DNA from: Palleronia sp. LCG004
GTDB taxonomy: Bacteria > Pseudomonadota > Alphaproteobacteria > Rhodobacterales > Rhodobacteraceae
Reading direction: 5' to 3'
NCBI RefSeq assembly: GCF_032931615.1
Contig: NZ_CP136759.1
Span: forward strand, 62,001-126,000
DNA: 64,000 nt
The notes under the pieces were generated by a model. That model was not told the DNA's origin. It ran no database searches and saw nothing but the letters and a program-made list of their open reading frames with translations. This document shows, piece after piece, positions 1-8,552 of this stretch; the first letter of the stretch is position 1; every line of letters starts with the position of its first letter. Position numbers and translations under genes: made by a program.

Positions 1-235
1 GCAGCATGATGCCGCCCGCACCTACCCGGATGCGCGAAGTGGCGCTTGCGATATGGCCGATCAGCACGCTCGTCGCGGCGCTCGCGATGCCTTCCATGTT
101 GTGATGCTCGGCCAGCCAGAAGCGGTGATACCCCCAGCTTTCGGCCTTCCGGGCGAGGGCCACGGAATTGGCGATCGCGGCACGCGCATCCGATCCTTCG
201 GGAACGGGAGAGAGATCGAGGATGGAATGGCGCAT
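1..235 (-). CDS. LLM-class flavin-dependent oxidoreductase, N-terminal part
   Basis: Only the first 78 codons lie in the window; the gene runs off the left edge. The minus-strand product begins [14 protein letters not shown] and continues with [13 protein letters not shown] and [11 protein letters not shown]. These are the N-terminal strand and the AEHHN segment of bacterial luciferase-like monooxygenases, in the MsnO8/YhbW-like subgroup. Members of the family use reduced flavin and oxygen, but the substrate cannot be told from this fragment. The start is the first ATG in frame before a conserved N-terminus. The next gene, the MORN protein, is read in the same direction and ends 220 bases upstream of this start. 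Confidence 0.85.
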   Translation of the reverse strand, partial: MRHSILDLSPVPEGSDARAAIANSVALARKAESWGYHRFWLAEHHNMEGIASAATSVLIGHIASATSRIRVGAGGIML

Positions 236-455
236 GAGGAAGCCTCCGGTTGCGGGCGAGGGACCGGCGATGCGCGCCCCCCGTCTTGATCTGTCCAAGG
301 ATGCTCACCAGAATGACGTAGAAATTTGGCGGCATCCTTCCCATCTGGGCGCTGGGTCGGCGTCTGGAAACCCCCTCACGTCGGTTTCGGGGCGATGCGC
401 CGCGGCGGCACCGATCAGACCGGCCCGATCGGCCCGGTGCATTCGTTGATCGAGG

Positions 456-1919
456 CTATTGCGCCGGGCTTTCATCCCCGTCCGGATCGTCGGAGGCCGG
501 TGCCTCCTCCTGGCCCGGGCCAGCCTGAGAGATCAACGCGCCGGCCTGCCATTCGCCCGAGCGTTCCTCACCCCCCGCGGTGCTGAGCGTTCCCTCGCCC
601 TCGCGGCGGCCGCCGGCGAACCCACCTTCGTAGACGTCGCCGTTGGCATAGGTCAGGACACCCTGTCCCTCGATCTCGCCCTCGGACCATTCACCCACAT
701 ACGTGCTGCCGTCGGGATAGACGATGCGGCCGCTGCCGTCGGGCTCTCCGTCCGAAAACGTGCCAGTATAGACCGTTCCGTCGGGATAGGTCGCCGTGCC
801 CTCGCCGTCGCGTCGTCCTTCGCTCCAGGCTCCTTCGTAGGTCATGCCGCCCGGAAAGGTCATCGTACCCTGACCCTCGTTTCGGGCATCGACGAAGCTT
901 CCCTCGTAGACGGCCCCGTTGGCATAGGTGGCGATGCCTTCGCCTTCGATCACGCCATTCGACCATTCGCCTTCGTATGTATTGCCGTCGGGATAGGTTA
1001 TGCGACCCTGACCATCGGGCAGGTCGTTGCGGAACTGTCCTTCGTAGACGGCCCCATCGGGATAGGTGACGGTGCCCTGTCCCTCGATGCGGCCCGCGAC
1101 CCATCCGCCGTCGTAACGATAGCCGTCGGGCCGTGTGAAGGTGCCTTGCCCCTCGCGCTGGTCGGCCTGGAACGCGCCTTCGTAGACGTCGCCGTTCGCG
1201 TATTCCTTTCGGCCCTCGCCCTGACGCTCTCCCGAGACGAAGTCACCGCGATAGACATCTCCGTCGGGGTGGGTGAGCGTTCCCTCGCCGGTGATCTCTC
1301 CGCCGCTCCACGCGCCTTCGTAGACGAGGCCGTCGGCCATGCGCAGCGTACCGGTGCCTTCGCGCAGGTCGCCCGCCATCTGGCCCTCGTAGACCGCGCC
1401 GCCGGGATAGGTGATCGTGCCGTCGCCCTCCTTCTCGCCGTCGACCCAGTCCCCGTCATAGACGTAACCCGAACTCGTCTCCATCCGGCCGATGCCGTGA
1501 TGGCGCGCGTTGCGGAACCCGCCCTCGTATCGGGTGCCGTTGGCATAGACCGCCACGCCCTGGCCGTTGATCGTGCCATCGGTCCAGTCGCCCTCGTAGG
1601 TGCCGCCATCGGCGAGGGTGATGCGCCCCTGGCCGTCCGGCTTGCCTTCGGCGAACTCGCCCTCGTAGACGGATCCGTTCGGGAACCGGGCGACGCCCTG
1701 TCCCACGACCTCTCCATCGGACCATTCGCCGGAATATTCGTATCCGTTGGGAAGGGTGTAGGTGCCGGTGCCGTGCTGGCGACCGTTCACGAACGTGCCC
1801 TCGTAGACGCCGCCATCCTCGTATTGCTTGGTCTCCACGCGGCCATCCGACTGGGCGAGAATTACCCCCGGCAGGGCGAGCGAGACGAGACCGGCGAGGA
1901 GGAGGGGGGTCGGGCGCAT
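456..1919 (-). CDS. Exported MORN-repeat protein
   Basis: 487 residues. An N-terminal signal peptide (PLLLAGLVSLALPG, cleavage near residue 23 after LAQ) is followed by 18 full MORN repeats of 23 residues (YEGEWxxGxxxGxG type) and one degenerate repeat. An acidic tail ends in DDPDGDESPAQ. The start is set by AGGAGATCTTC directly before ATG at 1919 and by the signal peptide; a longer reading frame upstream has no such features. MORN repeats form flat beta-hairpin arrays. In bacteria they occur in envelope or secreted proteins of mostly unknown role, so no enzyme activity is claimed. The aromatic residue alternates W and F/M from repeat to repeat, giving a 46-residue super-repeat with one phase slip near repeats 9-10. 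Confidence 0.85.
   Translation of the reverse strand: MRPTPLLLAGLVSLALPGVILAQSDGRVETKQYEDGGVYEGTFVNGRQHGTGTYTLPNGYEYSGEWSDGEVVGQGVARFPNGSVYEGEFAEGKPDGQGRITLADGGTYEGDWTDGTINGQGVAVYANGTRYEGGFRNARHHGIGRMETSSGYVYDGDWVDGEKEGDGTITYPGGAVYEGQMAGDLREGTGTLRMADGLVYEGAWSGGEITGEGTLTHPDGDVYRGDFVSGERQGEGRKEYANGDVYEGAFQADQREGQGTFTRPDGYRYDGGWVAGRIEGQGTVTYPDGAVYEGQFRNDLPDGQGRITYPDGNTYEGEWSNGVIEGEGIATYANGAVYEGSFVDARNEGQGTMTFPGGMTYEGAWSEGRRDGEGTATYPDGTVYTGTFSDGEPDGSGRIVYPDGSTYVGEWSEGEIEGQGVLTYANGDVYEGGFAGGRREGEGTLSTAGGEERSGEWQAGALISQAGPGQEEAPASDDPDGDESPAQ
528..1811 (-). repeat. Tandem 69-bp coding repeats (MORN array)
   Basis: About 18.6 copies of a 69-base unit within the MORN gene, matching the 23-residue protein repeat. 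On the plus strand the motif TCGTAGAC or TCGTAGGT recurs at this spacing, encoding the V/T-Y-E-G turn. Copies differ at many third positions, so the array is diverged rather than freshly amplified. It also keeps an antisense frame open for about 510 codons. Confidence 0.85.
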
Positions 1920-2050
1920 GAAGATCTCCTGTCGTGCGGGAGCGTCGCGTCCGGTGCGCGCGGTCCCGCCGTTTCGGATGAGGGGAAAATCTAGCGGTCC
2001 GCCAATGTCCCCGCAACGCCTTTCGGGCCTTCGCATCGGTGCGCTTCGGA

Positions 2051-2085
2051 CAAAGAAAAACCGCCAGACCCGTAGGATCTGGCGG
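2051..2085 (-). terminator. Intrinsic terminator of the Bax-inhibitor gene
   Basis: Read on the minus strand, an 8-bp perfect stem (CCGCCAGA at 2061-2068 pairing with TCTGGCGG at 2078-2085) with a 9-base loop is followed at once by TTTTTCTTTG. It lies 30 bases past the stop of the gene ending at 2115. This is a classical rho-independent terminator. Confidence 0.85.
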
Positions 2086-2114
2086 TCGGATGACGCGTCA
2101 CGCCGTGGCGTGGA

Positions 2115-2858
2115 TCACTCGCGCTGGCCCATGAAGCTCAGCAGGAACATAAAGAGGTTGATGAAGTCGAGATAGAGACGCAGCGCGCCCATGATGCCCG
2201 ACTTCTCCAGCCATTCGCGATCGGCGGTACGCGCGTGCTGGATGTACTCGTTCTTGATCTGCTGCGTGTCGTAGGCGGTGAGCGCGGCGAAGAGCAGGAC
2301 GCCGATCGCCGAGATCGCGAACATGACGGCCGGGGAGGCCAAGAAGATGTTCACGATCGACGCCACGACAAGGCCGATCACGCCCATGATGAGGAAGCTG
2401 CCCCACCCGGAGATGTCCTTCTTGGTCGTGTAGCCCCAGAGCGACAGGCCTGCGAAGGCGATCGCCGTCACGAGGAAGGTCTGGACGATCGAGAACCCGG
2501 TATAGACGAGGAAGATCGAGCTCAGCGAAAGGCCCATCAGGGCGGCGAACGTGTAGAAGAAGAGCTGCGCGCCAGCCGCGGAGATGCGGTTGATCATCGC
2601 CGAGAAGGCAAAGACCATGATGAGCGGAGCGAACATGATCAGCCACTTCAGGGGCGATCCGTAGATCGCCTGCCCGAGCTGCGTGGCGTTGCCGGCATCG
2701 TCGACGGCGAGCCCGGAAATGGCCCAGGCTGCGAGCGCGGTGATCACCATGCCACTGGCCATCAGGCCGTAGACCTTGTTCATGTGGGCGCGCAAGCCCT
2801 CGTCGATCGTACCCGACCTTACACCAGCGCCGGTGCGGATCGTCTGTTGTTCAGCCAT
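2115..2858 (-). CDS. Bax inhibitor-1/YccA family membrane protein
   Basis: 247 residues, with about seven hydrophobic segments after a short charged N-terminus. Segments such as MASGMVITALAAWAISG and AFAGLSLWGYTTKKDISGW and the conserved YDTQQIKNEY near the end are typical of the BI-1/YccA (UPF0005) family. Homologues are inner-membrane proteins; E. coli YccA modulates FtsH, and others are proposed calcium/proton leak channels. The start ATG at 2858 is preceded by GGAGGCATTTG, a better site than the ATG 39 bases upstream. The gene stands alone with its own terminator. Confidence 0.92.
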   Translation of the reverse strand: MAEQQTIRTGAGVRSGTIDEGLRAHMNKVYGLMASGMVITALAAWAISGLAVDDAGNATQLGQAIYGSPLKWLIMFAPLIMVFAFSAMINRISAAGAQLFFYTFAALMGLSLSSIFLVYTGFSIVQTFLVTAIAFAGLSLWGYTTKKDISGWGSFLIMGVIGLVVASIVNIFLASPAVMFAISAIGVLLFAALTAYDTQQIKNEYIQHARTADREWLEKSGIMGALRLYLDFINLFMFLLSFMGQRE

Positions 2859-2924
2859 CAAATGCCTCCAAACGGTCATTGCATCGGCCGGGAACACGGC
2901 CGTTCTGGGGCATAATATTTGCGG

Positions 2925-3188
2925 TCATCCACCGCAGTTCAAGGACTTTCGGACCTGCTGACGCGATTGTTGGTTGGGACGGTGCCAATGCGCGGGCGCA
3001 TCCCACGGGACGCGCGCGGCCTCTGCCGCTGCCTCGGGGCGCGCAAGGCCGACATCGTCGAGAAGATGGTCGTCGAGCCGCGCGAGGTCGTGGCGCTGTC
3101 GAGCGAGTGCACGCATCTCTTCAAACCGGCGGAGCAGGGACGGTCCGATGCGGTGAAGGTGCAGGAGGCGCAACAGATGCGACGACAT
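2925..3188 (-). CDS. DUF1127 domain protein
   Basis: 87 residues. The segment LARLDDHLLDDVGLARPEA followed by WDAP matches the DUF1127 (YjiS-like) core, in which an arginine-rich helix precedes L.RLDDHLLRDIGL. AAGGAATTGAAAG precedes ATG at 3188. Short DUF1127 proteins are common in alphaproteobacteria and in Rhodobacter are tied to stress responses and RNA regulation, but no biochemical activity is assigned. Its promoter region is shared with the divergent lysR gene at 3303. Confidence 0.8.
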   Translation of the reverse strand: MSSHLLRLLHLHRIGPSLLRRFEEMRALARQRHDLARLDDHLLDDVGLARPEAAAEAARVPWDAPAHWHRPNQQSRQQVRKSLNCGG

Positions 3189-3302
3189 CTTTCAATTCCT
3201 TTTACGATGGATGGGCGGCAAACAATCACGCTTGCGAATATCTCCCAGCTCTCATAATTTCGAAAACGAATATTTCTGACGTTTGGCATAAGGATCGGTG
3301 AT

Positions 3303-4184
3303 ATGGCGCGAAATCTCGACCTGACCGCGCTCCGTTCCCTCGTGACGGTGGCCGAGGTGGGTGGCGTCACGCGGGCGGCGGGTCATCTGAACCTGACGCA
3401 ATCGGCCGTCTCGATGCAGCTCAAGCGTCTGGAAGAGACACTGGGCCTGTCGCTGATCGATCGGTCCGCGCGCAGCGTGCAGCTTACCCCAACGGGCGAA
3501 CAGCTTCTCTCCTATGCGCGGCGGATGCTGGTCCTGAACGACGAGGCCATCGCCCGCCTGACCGATGACGGCTACGAGGGCGAGATCGTACTCGGCGCGC
3601 CCCATGACATCCTTTATCCAGCGATCCCGCCCGTGCTTGCGGGGTTCGCTCAACTCTATCCCCGGCTGAGGGTCAGGCTCCTGTCGCTGCCGACGCGGAC
3701 ACTCAAGCAGATGTTCGCCAACGGCGAATGCGACGCGATCCTGACCACCGAGGACGCGCTGGGCGAGGGGGGCGAAACTCTGCTGACGCTTCCGCTCGTC
3801 TGGGCGGGGGCGATCGGCGGGGTCGCGCACCGGCTGAGGCCGCTGCCGTTCGCCTTCTGCCGCAACTGCATCTTCAGCCCGGTCGCGCGCAGCGTGCTCG
3901 ACGCGGCGGGGATCGAATGGGTCTCGATGGTCGATTCGGCCTCGGACCGCGCGTCGGAGGTATCGGTGATGGCCGATCTCGCGGTCTACGTCATTCTCGA
4001 CCAGACCCTGCCTGCGGGCGTCTCGCGCGTTCCGGCCGGGGCAGGGTTGCCATCCCTTCCTGACCAGAACATCAATCTCTACCGCTCGGGTGCGCTTCGG
4101 CCCGAAGTGTCGGACGCACTGGCGGGGCTCCTGCGCGACAGCTATGCGCGGCTCGGCGCGCCGGTGCGCATGGCCGCGGAATAG
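3303..4184 (+). CDS. LysR-family transcriptional regulator
   Basis: 293 residues. The N-terminal winged helix-turn-helix (about residues 5-62; LRSLVTVAEVGGVTRAA and LNLTQSAVSMQLKRLEETLG) is canonical LysR. The C-terminal part is a two-lobe effector-binding domain, with GAPHDILYPAIPPVL opening the first lobe. AGGATCGGTGAT precedes the ATG. The DUF1127 gene is divergent upstream and the quinone oxidoreductase gene is convergent, ending 3 bases away. The effector and targets cannot be told from sequence; the QOR gene is the obvious candidate target besides itself. Confidence 0.93.
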   Translation: MARNLDLTALRSLVTVAEVGGVTRAAGHLNLTQSAVSMQLKRLEETLGLSLIDRSARSVQLTPTGEQLLSYARRMLVLNDEAIARLTDDGYEGEIVLGAPHDILYPAIPPVLAGFAQLYPRLRVRLLSLPTRTLKQMFANGECDAILTTEDALGEGGETLLTLPLVWAGAIGGVAHRLRPLPFAFCRNCIFSPVARSVLDAAGIEWVSMVDSASDRASEVSVMADLAVYVILDQTLPAGVSRVPAGAGLPSLPDQNINLYRSGALRPEVSDALAGLLRDSYARLGAPVRMAAE

Positions 4185-4187
4185 CTG

Positions 4188-5153
4188 TCAGCCCATCGTG
4201 ATGACGATCTTGCCCGTCGATCCGCGCCCCGCCATGAGGTCGAGCCCCTCGGCCACCCGGTCGAGCGGCAGCCGGTGGCCGATATGCGGGTGCAGACGCC
4301 CCTCCGCATACCAGGCCAGCAGCGCGTCGAGCGATGCCGCAACCTGCGCGGGCGCGAAGGCCATGTATCCGCCCCAGTAGACGCCCAGCACGCTCACGTT
4401 CTTGACGAGCAGGTGATTGGCGGCAAGGTTCGGAACATCGCCGCTGGCAAAGCCTACGAGGACCACCCGCGCTTCGGGTCTCAGCGCGCGCATCGCGGTC
4501 TCGGAGGCGCTTCCGCCGACCGGATCCAAGAGAACGTCCGCCCCGCCGAGCGCCTTGAGTGCGCCGCGCAGATCCGGGTCGCGCCCGTCGATCAGGTGAT
4601 CGGCACCGGCAGCCTTCGCAACGGCGAGCCTGTCCGATCCACGGGCCACGGCCACGACCTCCGCCCCCATCAGCTTGCCGATCTCGACCGCGGCGAGGCC
4701 GACGCCGCCCGCGGCACCCAGCACGACGAGCCGCTCGCCCGCCGCGAGACGCGCCCGGTGCGACAGGGCCAGATGGGCGGTGCCGTGGGCGATCTGGATC
4801 GCGGCGGCATCCTCGAACGGCATCGTTTCGGGCAGGATCCGCGCCCGGGCCGCGTCGAACACGCCCCATTCGGCCAATCCGCCATGCCCGGCAAAGACCG
4901 CCACGCGTGCGCCCTGTGCCAGATCCCCCACACCGGATCCGACCGCGTCGATCGTCCCGGCGACCTCCATCCCGGGCGAGAAGGGCAGGGGTGGCGTATC
5001 CTGATACGTCCCCTTCAGCATCAGCAGATCCGCGAAATTAAGCGCGCAGGCCGCGATCCGAACGCGCACCTGACTCGGCCCGGGTTCGGGTCTGGGAACG
5101 TCCTCGACCGACGGCATCTGCGAGAAATCGGTGATTCTGAATGCTCTCATCAT
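4188..5153 (-). CDS. NADPH:quinone oxidoreductase-type MDR protein
   Basis: 321 residues of the zinc-free medium-chain dehydrogenase/reductase superfamily, quinone oxidoreductase branch. The N-terminal catalytic fold has LNFADLLMLKGTY and PGMEVAGTIDAVG. The Rossmann motif GAAGGVGLAAVEIGKLMGA lies near residues 145-165. No zinc-ligand cysteines are present, as expected for this branch. The likely role is NADPH-dependent reduction of quinones or enones in the cytoplasm. AAGGAG lies 7 bases before the ATG at 5153; a GTG at 5159 is in frame but too close to that site, and a second ATG at 5150 is also possible. Confidence 0.88.
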   Translation of the reverse strand: MMRAFRITDFSQMPSVEDVPRPEPGPSQVRVRIAACALNFADLLMLKGTYQDTPPLPFSPGMEVAGTIDAVGSGVGDLAQGARVAVFAGHGGLAEWGVFDAARARILPETMPFEDAAAIQIAHGTAHLALSHRARLAAGERLVVLGAAGGVGLAAVEIGKLMGAEVVAVARGSDRLAVAKAAGADHLIDGRDPDLRGALKALGGADVLLDPVGGSASETAMRALRPEARVVLVGFASGDVPNLAANHLLVKNVSVLGVYWGGYMAFAPAQVAASLDALLAWYAEGRLHPHIGHRLPLDRVAEGLDLMAGRGSTGKIVITMG

Positions 5154-5322
5154 TGCCACTCTCCTTAAGGTTACGAGATGGTTAACGACTCGGCGAAAAA
5201 AAGATGCATAATATCAGCCAGATGATACGGCGATGCCCAAAACCTGTCCAATTGGTCAGGTTGCGCGGTGGGTTGTTTCCGCTGCATCACCTTCAACCAT
5301 AGTGAGATAGGTGGTAGTGAAG

Positions 5323-5697
5323 ATGAAGCATCCAGTAGATGTCCATGTCGGTAAGAGAATTCGTCAACGTCGCTGGATGTTGGGCATGACGCAGCAGCAG
5401 CTTGCGGAACGTGTCGGCATCAAGTTCCAGCAGATCCAGAAATACGAGACCGGGATGAACCGTGTCAGCGCCTCCCGCCTCTGGGATATCGCCGACGCGC
5501 TCGAGGTTTCGGTCGCATTCTTCTTCGAGGGTCTGTCCGAGGACGACGCCGATGCCGAGCAAGGTGGACGGGACCGCAACACCGACATTCTCTCCGACAA
5601 GGAAGCGCTCGAGCTCGTTCGGTCCTATTACGCGATCCCAGAGAACCAGCGTCGCCGCCTCTTCGAGCTTGCGCGCGTTCTGAGCGACGTCGCCTGA
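5323..5697 (+). CDS. XRE-family helix-turn-helix regulator
   Basis: 124 residues. The N-terminal Cro/C1-type HTH spans roughly residues 6-62 (GKRIRQRRWMLGMTQQQLAE, then FQQIQKYETGMNRVSASRLW). A C-terminal tail with EALELVRSYYAIPENQRRRL is common in alphaproteobacterial XRE regulators. AGGTGG lies 8 bases before ATG at 5323; an in-frame GTG at 5311 would add four residues but lacks a site. It stands alone, and its targets cannot be inferred. Confidence 0.9.
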   Translation: MKHPVDVHVGKRIRQRRWMLGMTQQQLAERVGIKFQQIQKYETGMNRVSASRLWDIADALEVSVAFFFEGLSEDDADAEQGGRDRNTDILSDKEALELVRSYYAIPENQRRRLFELARVLSDVA

Positions 5698-5760
5698 AAG
5701 CCTTGACCGGGCGGGGCGCAGGAGGATAGCCGGTCGGGCGACGTTTCGAACGGAGCCCAC

Positions 5761-6561
5761 ATGCCGATGCATTCCGCCGCCCTCCTCGACGATCTCCGCG
5801 AGACGGCGCTCGCGCTCGCGGATGCGGCGCGGCCCGAGACGCTGAGATATTTCCGTCAGCCTGCGCTTGCGGCCGAGAACAAGGCCGCCGGCGGTTTCGA
5901 TCCGGTTACAGAAGGTGACCGTGCAGCCGAGCGCGCGATGCGCGAGGTCCTCGCGCGGCGGCGGCCCGACGACGGCATCATGGGCGAGGAATACGGCAAT
6001 GTGCACGGCCGGAGCGGCCTGACCTGGGTGCTCGACCCGATCGACGGAACCCGGGCCTACATCTCCGGGACGCCGAGCTGGGGGGTCCTCGTCGCGGTTC
6101 GCGATGACGACGGTCCGATCATGGGTCTCGTCGACCAGCCCTATACGGGCGAGCGGTTCTTCGGCGGGCCGGGAGAGGCCTGGCTCGACAGCCCCGCGGG
6201 CCGGAGCATTCTCGCCACGCGCGGGACCGAGACGCTCGACCGCGCGATCCTCTTCACCACCTTCCCCGAGATCGGCACCGAGACGGAGCGCCACGCCTTC
6301 GAGGCCGTGCGCGACCGCGTGATGCTCACCCGCTACGGTCTCGATTGCTATGCCTACGGGCTTCTGGCACTGGGCCAGATCGACCTCGTGATCGAGGCGG
6401 GACTGAACGCCTACGACATCCAGGGGCCGATGGCCGTGGTCCAGGCAGCGGGCGGCGTCGTCACCGATTGGCACGGCGGCCCGGCCCATGACGGCGGCAC
6501 CGTGCTGGCCGCTGCGAACACGGCGATCCACCGTGCCGCGCTGGAGGTATTGGTCCGATGA
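5761..6561 (+). CDS. hisN: Inositol-monophosphatase-family phosphatase, HisN-like
   Basis: 266 residues of the lithium-sensitive, magnesium-dependent phosphatase fold. The metal-binding set is visible: GEE at 75-77, DPIDGT at 92-97, and Asp219 in AYDIQGP. The segment TWVLDPIDGTRAYISG resembles bacterial HisN-type histidinol-phosphatases, which perform a late step of histidine synthesis, more than SuhB, whose consensus is DPLDGTTNF. No other his genes are nearby, so inositol or other sugar phosphates remain possible substrates. The stop codon overlaps the start of the deaminase gene by 4 bases (ATGA), so the two are translationally coupled. Confidence 0.82.
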   Translation: MPMHSAALLDDLRETALALADAARPETLRYFRQPALAAENKAAGGFDPVTEGDRAAERAMREVLARRRPDDGIMGEEYGNVHGRSGLTWVLDPIDGTRAYISGTPSWGVLVAVRDDDGPIMGLVDQPYTGERFFGGPGEAWLDSPAGRSILATRGTETLDRAILFTTFPEIGTETERHAFEAVRDRVMLTRYGLDCYAYGLLALGQIDLVIEAGLNAYDIQGPMAVVQAAGGVVTDWHGGPAHDGGTVLAAANTAIHRAALEVLVR

Positions 6562-7901
6562 CGGACCGGCATGTCTTGATTCGCGGGGCCGACCTCGTCC
6601 TGACGATGGACGACGACGGGTCCGAGCTTGCCGGTGCGGATCTCCGCCTTCGCGACGGAGTCGTGGCCGAGATCGGGCAGGACCTGACACCCGACGGGGC
6701 CGAGGCGCTCGACGCGCGGGGATGCCTCGTGACGCCCGGCCTCGTGAACACGCATCACCATCTCTTCCAGACGATGACGCGCGCGGTGCCCGGCGCGCAG
6801 GATGCGGCGCTCTTCGGGTGGCTCCAGACGCTCTATCCGATCTGGTCGCGGATGGGCCCCGAGCATATGCGCGTCTCGGCGCTGGCTGGGCTCGCCGAAC
6901 TGGCGCTTTCGGGCTGCACGACCAGTTCCGACCACCTCTACCTGTTCCCGAACGGCGCGCGGCTCGACGACACGATCGAGGCGGCGACCGAGATCGGTCT
7001 GCGCTTCCATCCCACCCGCGGCGCGATGAGCATCGGAGAAAGCGCAGGCGGCCTGCCGCCCGATGCCCTTGTCGAGCGCGAGCAGGACATCCTCGAGGAT
7101 TGCCTTCGCGTGATCGACGCCCATCACGATCCCGCTCCGGGTGCGATGGTCCGCGTGGGCGTGGCCCCCTGTTCGCCCTTCTCCGTCAGCCGCGAACTGA
7201 TGCGCGACGCTGCGATCCTCGCGCGCGACAAGGGGGTGCGCCTCCATACCCATCTGGCCGAAAACGACGAGGACGTGGCCTACAGCCTCGAGCGGTTCGG
7301 CTGCCGCCCCGGACAATATGCCGAGGATCTGGGTTGGACCGGGCCGGATGTCTGGCACGCGCATTGCGTCAAGCTCGACCCGGACGAGATCGACCTCTTC
7401 GCGCGGTCGCTGACGGGCGTCGCGCATTGTCCCTGTTCGAACTGCCGTCTCGCCTCGGGGATCGCGCCGGTCCGCGCGATGCGCGAGGCAGGCGTGCGCG
7501 TGGGGCTCGGCGTCGACGGTTCCGCCAGCAGCGATCTCGGCAATCTCGTGGCCGAGGCGCGTCAGGCCATGCTGCTGCAGCGGGTGGCATCGGGCCCTGA
7601 TGCCATGTCCGCGCGTGCGGCCTTGCGTCTTGCCACGCGTGGCGGCGCGGAGGTCCTGGGGCGTGACGATTGCGGATACCTCGCGCGGGGAATGCGCGCC
7701 GACATCGCGATCTGGGACATGCGCGGGGTCGAGGCCGCCGGATCGTGGGATCCGGCCGCGCTGCTGCTTGCCGGGCCGTCGCGGGTGCGCGACCTCTTCG
7801 TCGAAGGGCGTCGCATCGTCGATGACGGCCGGATCGCGACGCTCGATCTCGGTGCCGTGCTGGCGCGTCAGCGAAATCTCGCGCGATCTCTCGCCGGTTA
7901 A
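6558..7901 (+). CDS. 8-oxoguanine deaminase (amidohydrolase)
   Basis: 447 residues of the amidohydrolase superfamily, cytosine-deaminase-like branch. It shows the metal-binding NTHHHLF (His66-68), the HTHLAEN strand, HAHCVKL, and the Asp in GVDGSASSD. The segment CPCSNCRLASGIAP is characteristic of 8-oxoguanine deaminases, which convert 8-oxoguanine to uric acid, rather than of chlorohydrolases or guanine deaminase. It acts in the cytoplasm, in salvage of oxidised purine. It overlaps the upstream HisN-like gene by 4 bases. The two functions have no known pathway link, so the pairing may simply be a shared transcript. Confidence 0.85.
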   Translation: MTDRHVLIRGADLVLTMDDDGSELAGADLRLRDGVVAEIGQDLTPDGAEALDARGCLVTPGLVNTHHHLFQTMTRAVPGAQDAALFGWLQTLYPIWSRMGPEHMRVSALAGLAELALSGCTTSSDHLYLFPNGARLDDTIEAATEIGLRFHPTRGAMSIGESAGGLPPDALVEREQDILEDCLRVIDAHHDPAPGAMVRVGVAPCSPFSVSRELMRDAAILARDKGVRLHTHLAENDEDVAYSLERFGCRPGQYAEDLGWTGPDVWHAHCVKLDPDEIDLFARSLTGVAHCPCSNCRLASGIAPVRAMREAGVRVGLGVDGSASSDLGNLVAEARQAMLLQRVASGPDAMSARAALRLATRGGAEVLGRDDCGYLARGMRADIAIWDMRGVEAAGSWDPAALLLAGPSRVRDLFVEGRRIVDDGRIATLDLGAVLARQRNLARSLAG

Positions 7902-7984
7902 GGACGTCTTCATACCGGATGTGACAGAAGGGCGGTGACGGGCCGCGTTCCGGATCGCGGCCGACTTGCCAAGGATGCCGCCGG

Positions 7985-8452
7985 ATGACGCACCGCATCG
8001 CCCTCGTCGTCATGCTTCTCGCGCTTGCGGGATGCGTCGTTGCCCCGGCCCACGTCCAGCTCGATCGTGCCAAGGTGGTGACGAGGGGCGCGATTCCGAA
8101 GGGAGGGCTGGATGTGAACGCCTATCGCCGGCAAGCCGGTCTTTCCCCGATCGCGCGATCCTCGCGTCTCGACGCAGCGGCGCGTCGGCATGCCAGCGAC
8201 ATGGCGCGGCGGGGGTTCTTTGCGCATCACGGCAGCGACGGATCGACCCATACGCTCAGGATCCGCGCGCAGGGCTGCGGCGGCGGGGCCGAGAACATCG
8301 CCGAAGGCCCCTACGATGCGCGGTCGGTCATGTCCGCCTGGATGGGCTCGGCGGGTCATCGCCGCAACATCCTCCTGCCCGCCGTGACGCATTACGGCCT
8401 CGCCAATGTCGGCGACAAATGGGTGATGACGCTGTCGCGCGATTGCCCCTGA
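7985..8452 (+). CDS. CAP-domain lipoprotein
   Basis: 155 residues. The start MTHRIALVVMLLALAGC carries a lipobox (LAGC, Cys17), predicting a lipid-anchored envelope protein. The body is a CAP/SCP/PR-1 domain: RLDAAARRHASDMARRGFF, HHGSDGSTH, GGAENIAEG and the closing WMGSAGHRRNILLP and YGLA. The family's conserved residues (His in RRHASDMA, Glu in AENIA, His in GHRRN) are present. Family members bind lipids or act as proteases or inhibitors, and the bacterial role is usually unknown. It is a single-domain protein, transcribed in the same direction as modA. Confidence 0.87.
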   Translation: MTHRIALVVMLLALAGCVVAPAHVQLDRAKVVTRGAIPKGGLDVNAYRRQAGLSPIARSSRLDAAARRHASDMARRGFFAHHGSDGSTHTLRIRAQGCGGGAENIAEGPYDARSVMSAWMGSAGHRRNILLPAVTHYGLANVGDKWVMTLSRDCP

Positions 8453-8471
8453 AGGGCGGTCCTCCGCACCG

Positions 8472-8552
8472 GCGCGACGTGTCGCGCGAAGACGGCGCTT
8501 GATCCCGAAGGCCTGCCTCGCGATACCTCCGGCGGAAGTCCCCAGTCCGGAG
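8472..8552 (+). promoter_or_regulatory. Structured modA leader with sequestered ribosome site
   Basis: The 108-base gap before modA holds two inverted repeats. A 7-bp perfect hairpin (GCGCGAC 8472-8478 with GTCGCGC 8481-8487) is followed by CTCCGG 8527-8532 pairing with CCGGAG 8547-8552. The 3' arm of the second contains the purine-rich ribosome site (CGGAGAG) of modA. CCTCCGG is thus an anti-Shine-Dalgarno arm, an arrangement typical of translational riboswitches. Molybdenum-cofactor RNAs are known upstream of mod genes in other bacteria, but I cannot match this to their consensus by eye. Confidence 0.4.

Noticed and set aside
528..1811. CRISPR-like regular repeat
   Set aside because: The repeats are in-frame coding units of 69 bases with no constant repeat or unique spacers, and no cas genes are present.
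459..1994. A plus-strand open frame of about 510 codons opposite the MORN gene
   Set aside because: It is kept open by the 69-base coding repeat, has no ribosome site or known domain, and mirrors the minus-strand protein, which has a signal peptide and a good ribosome site.
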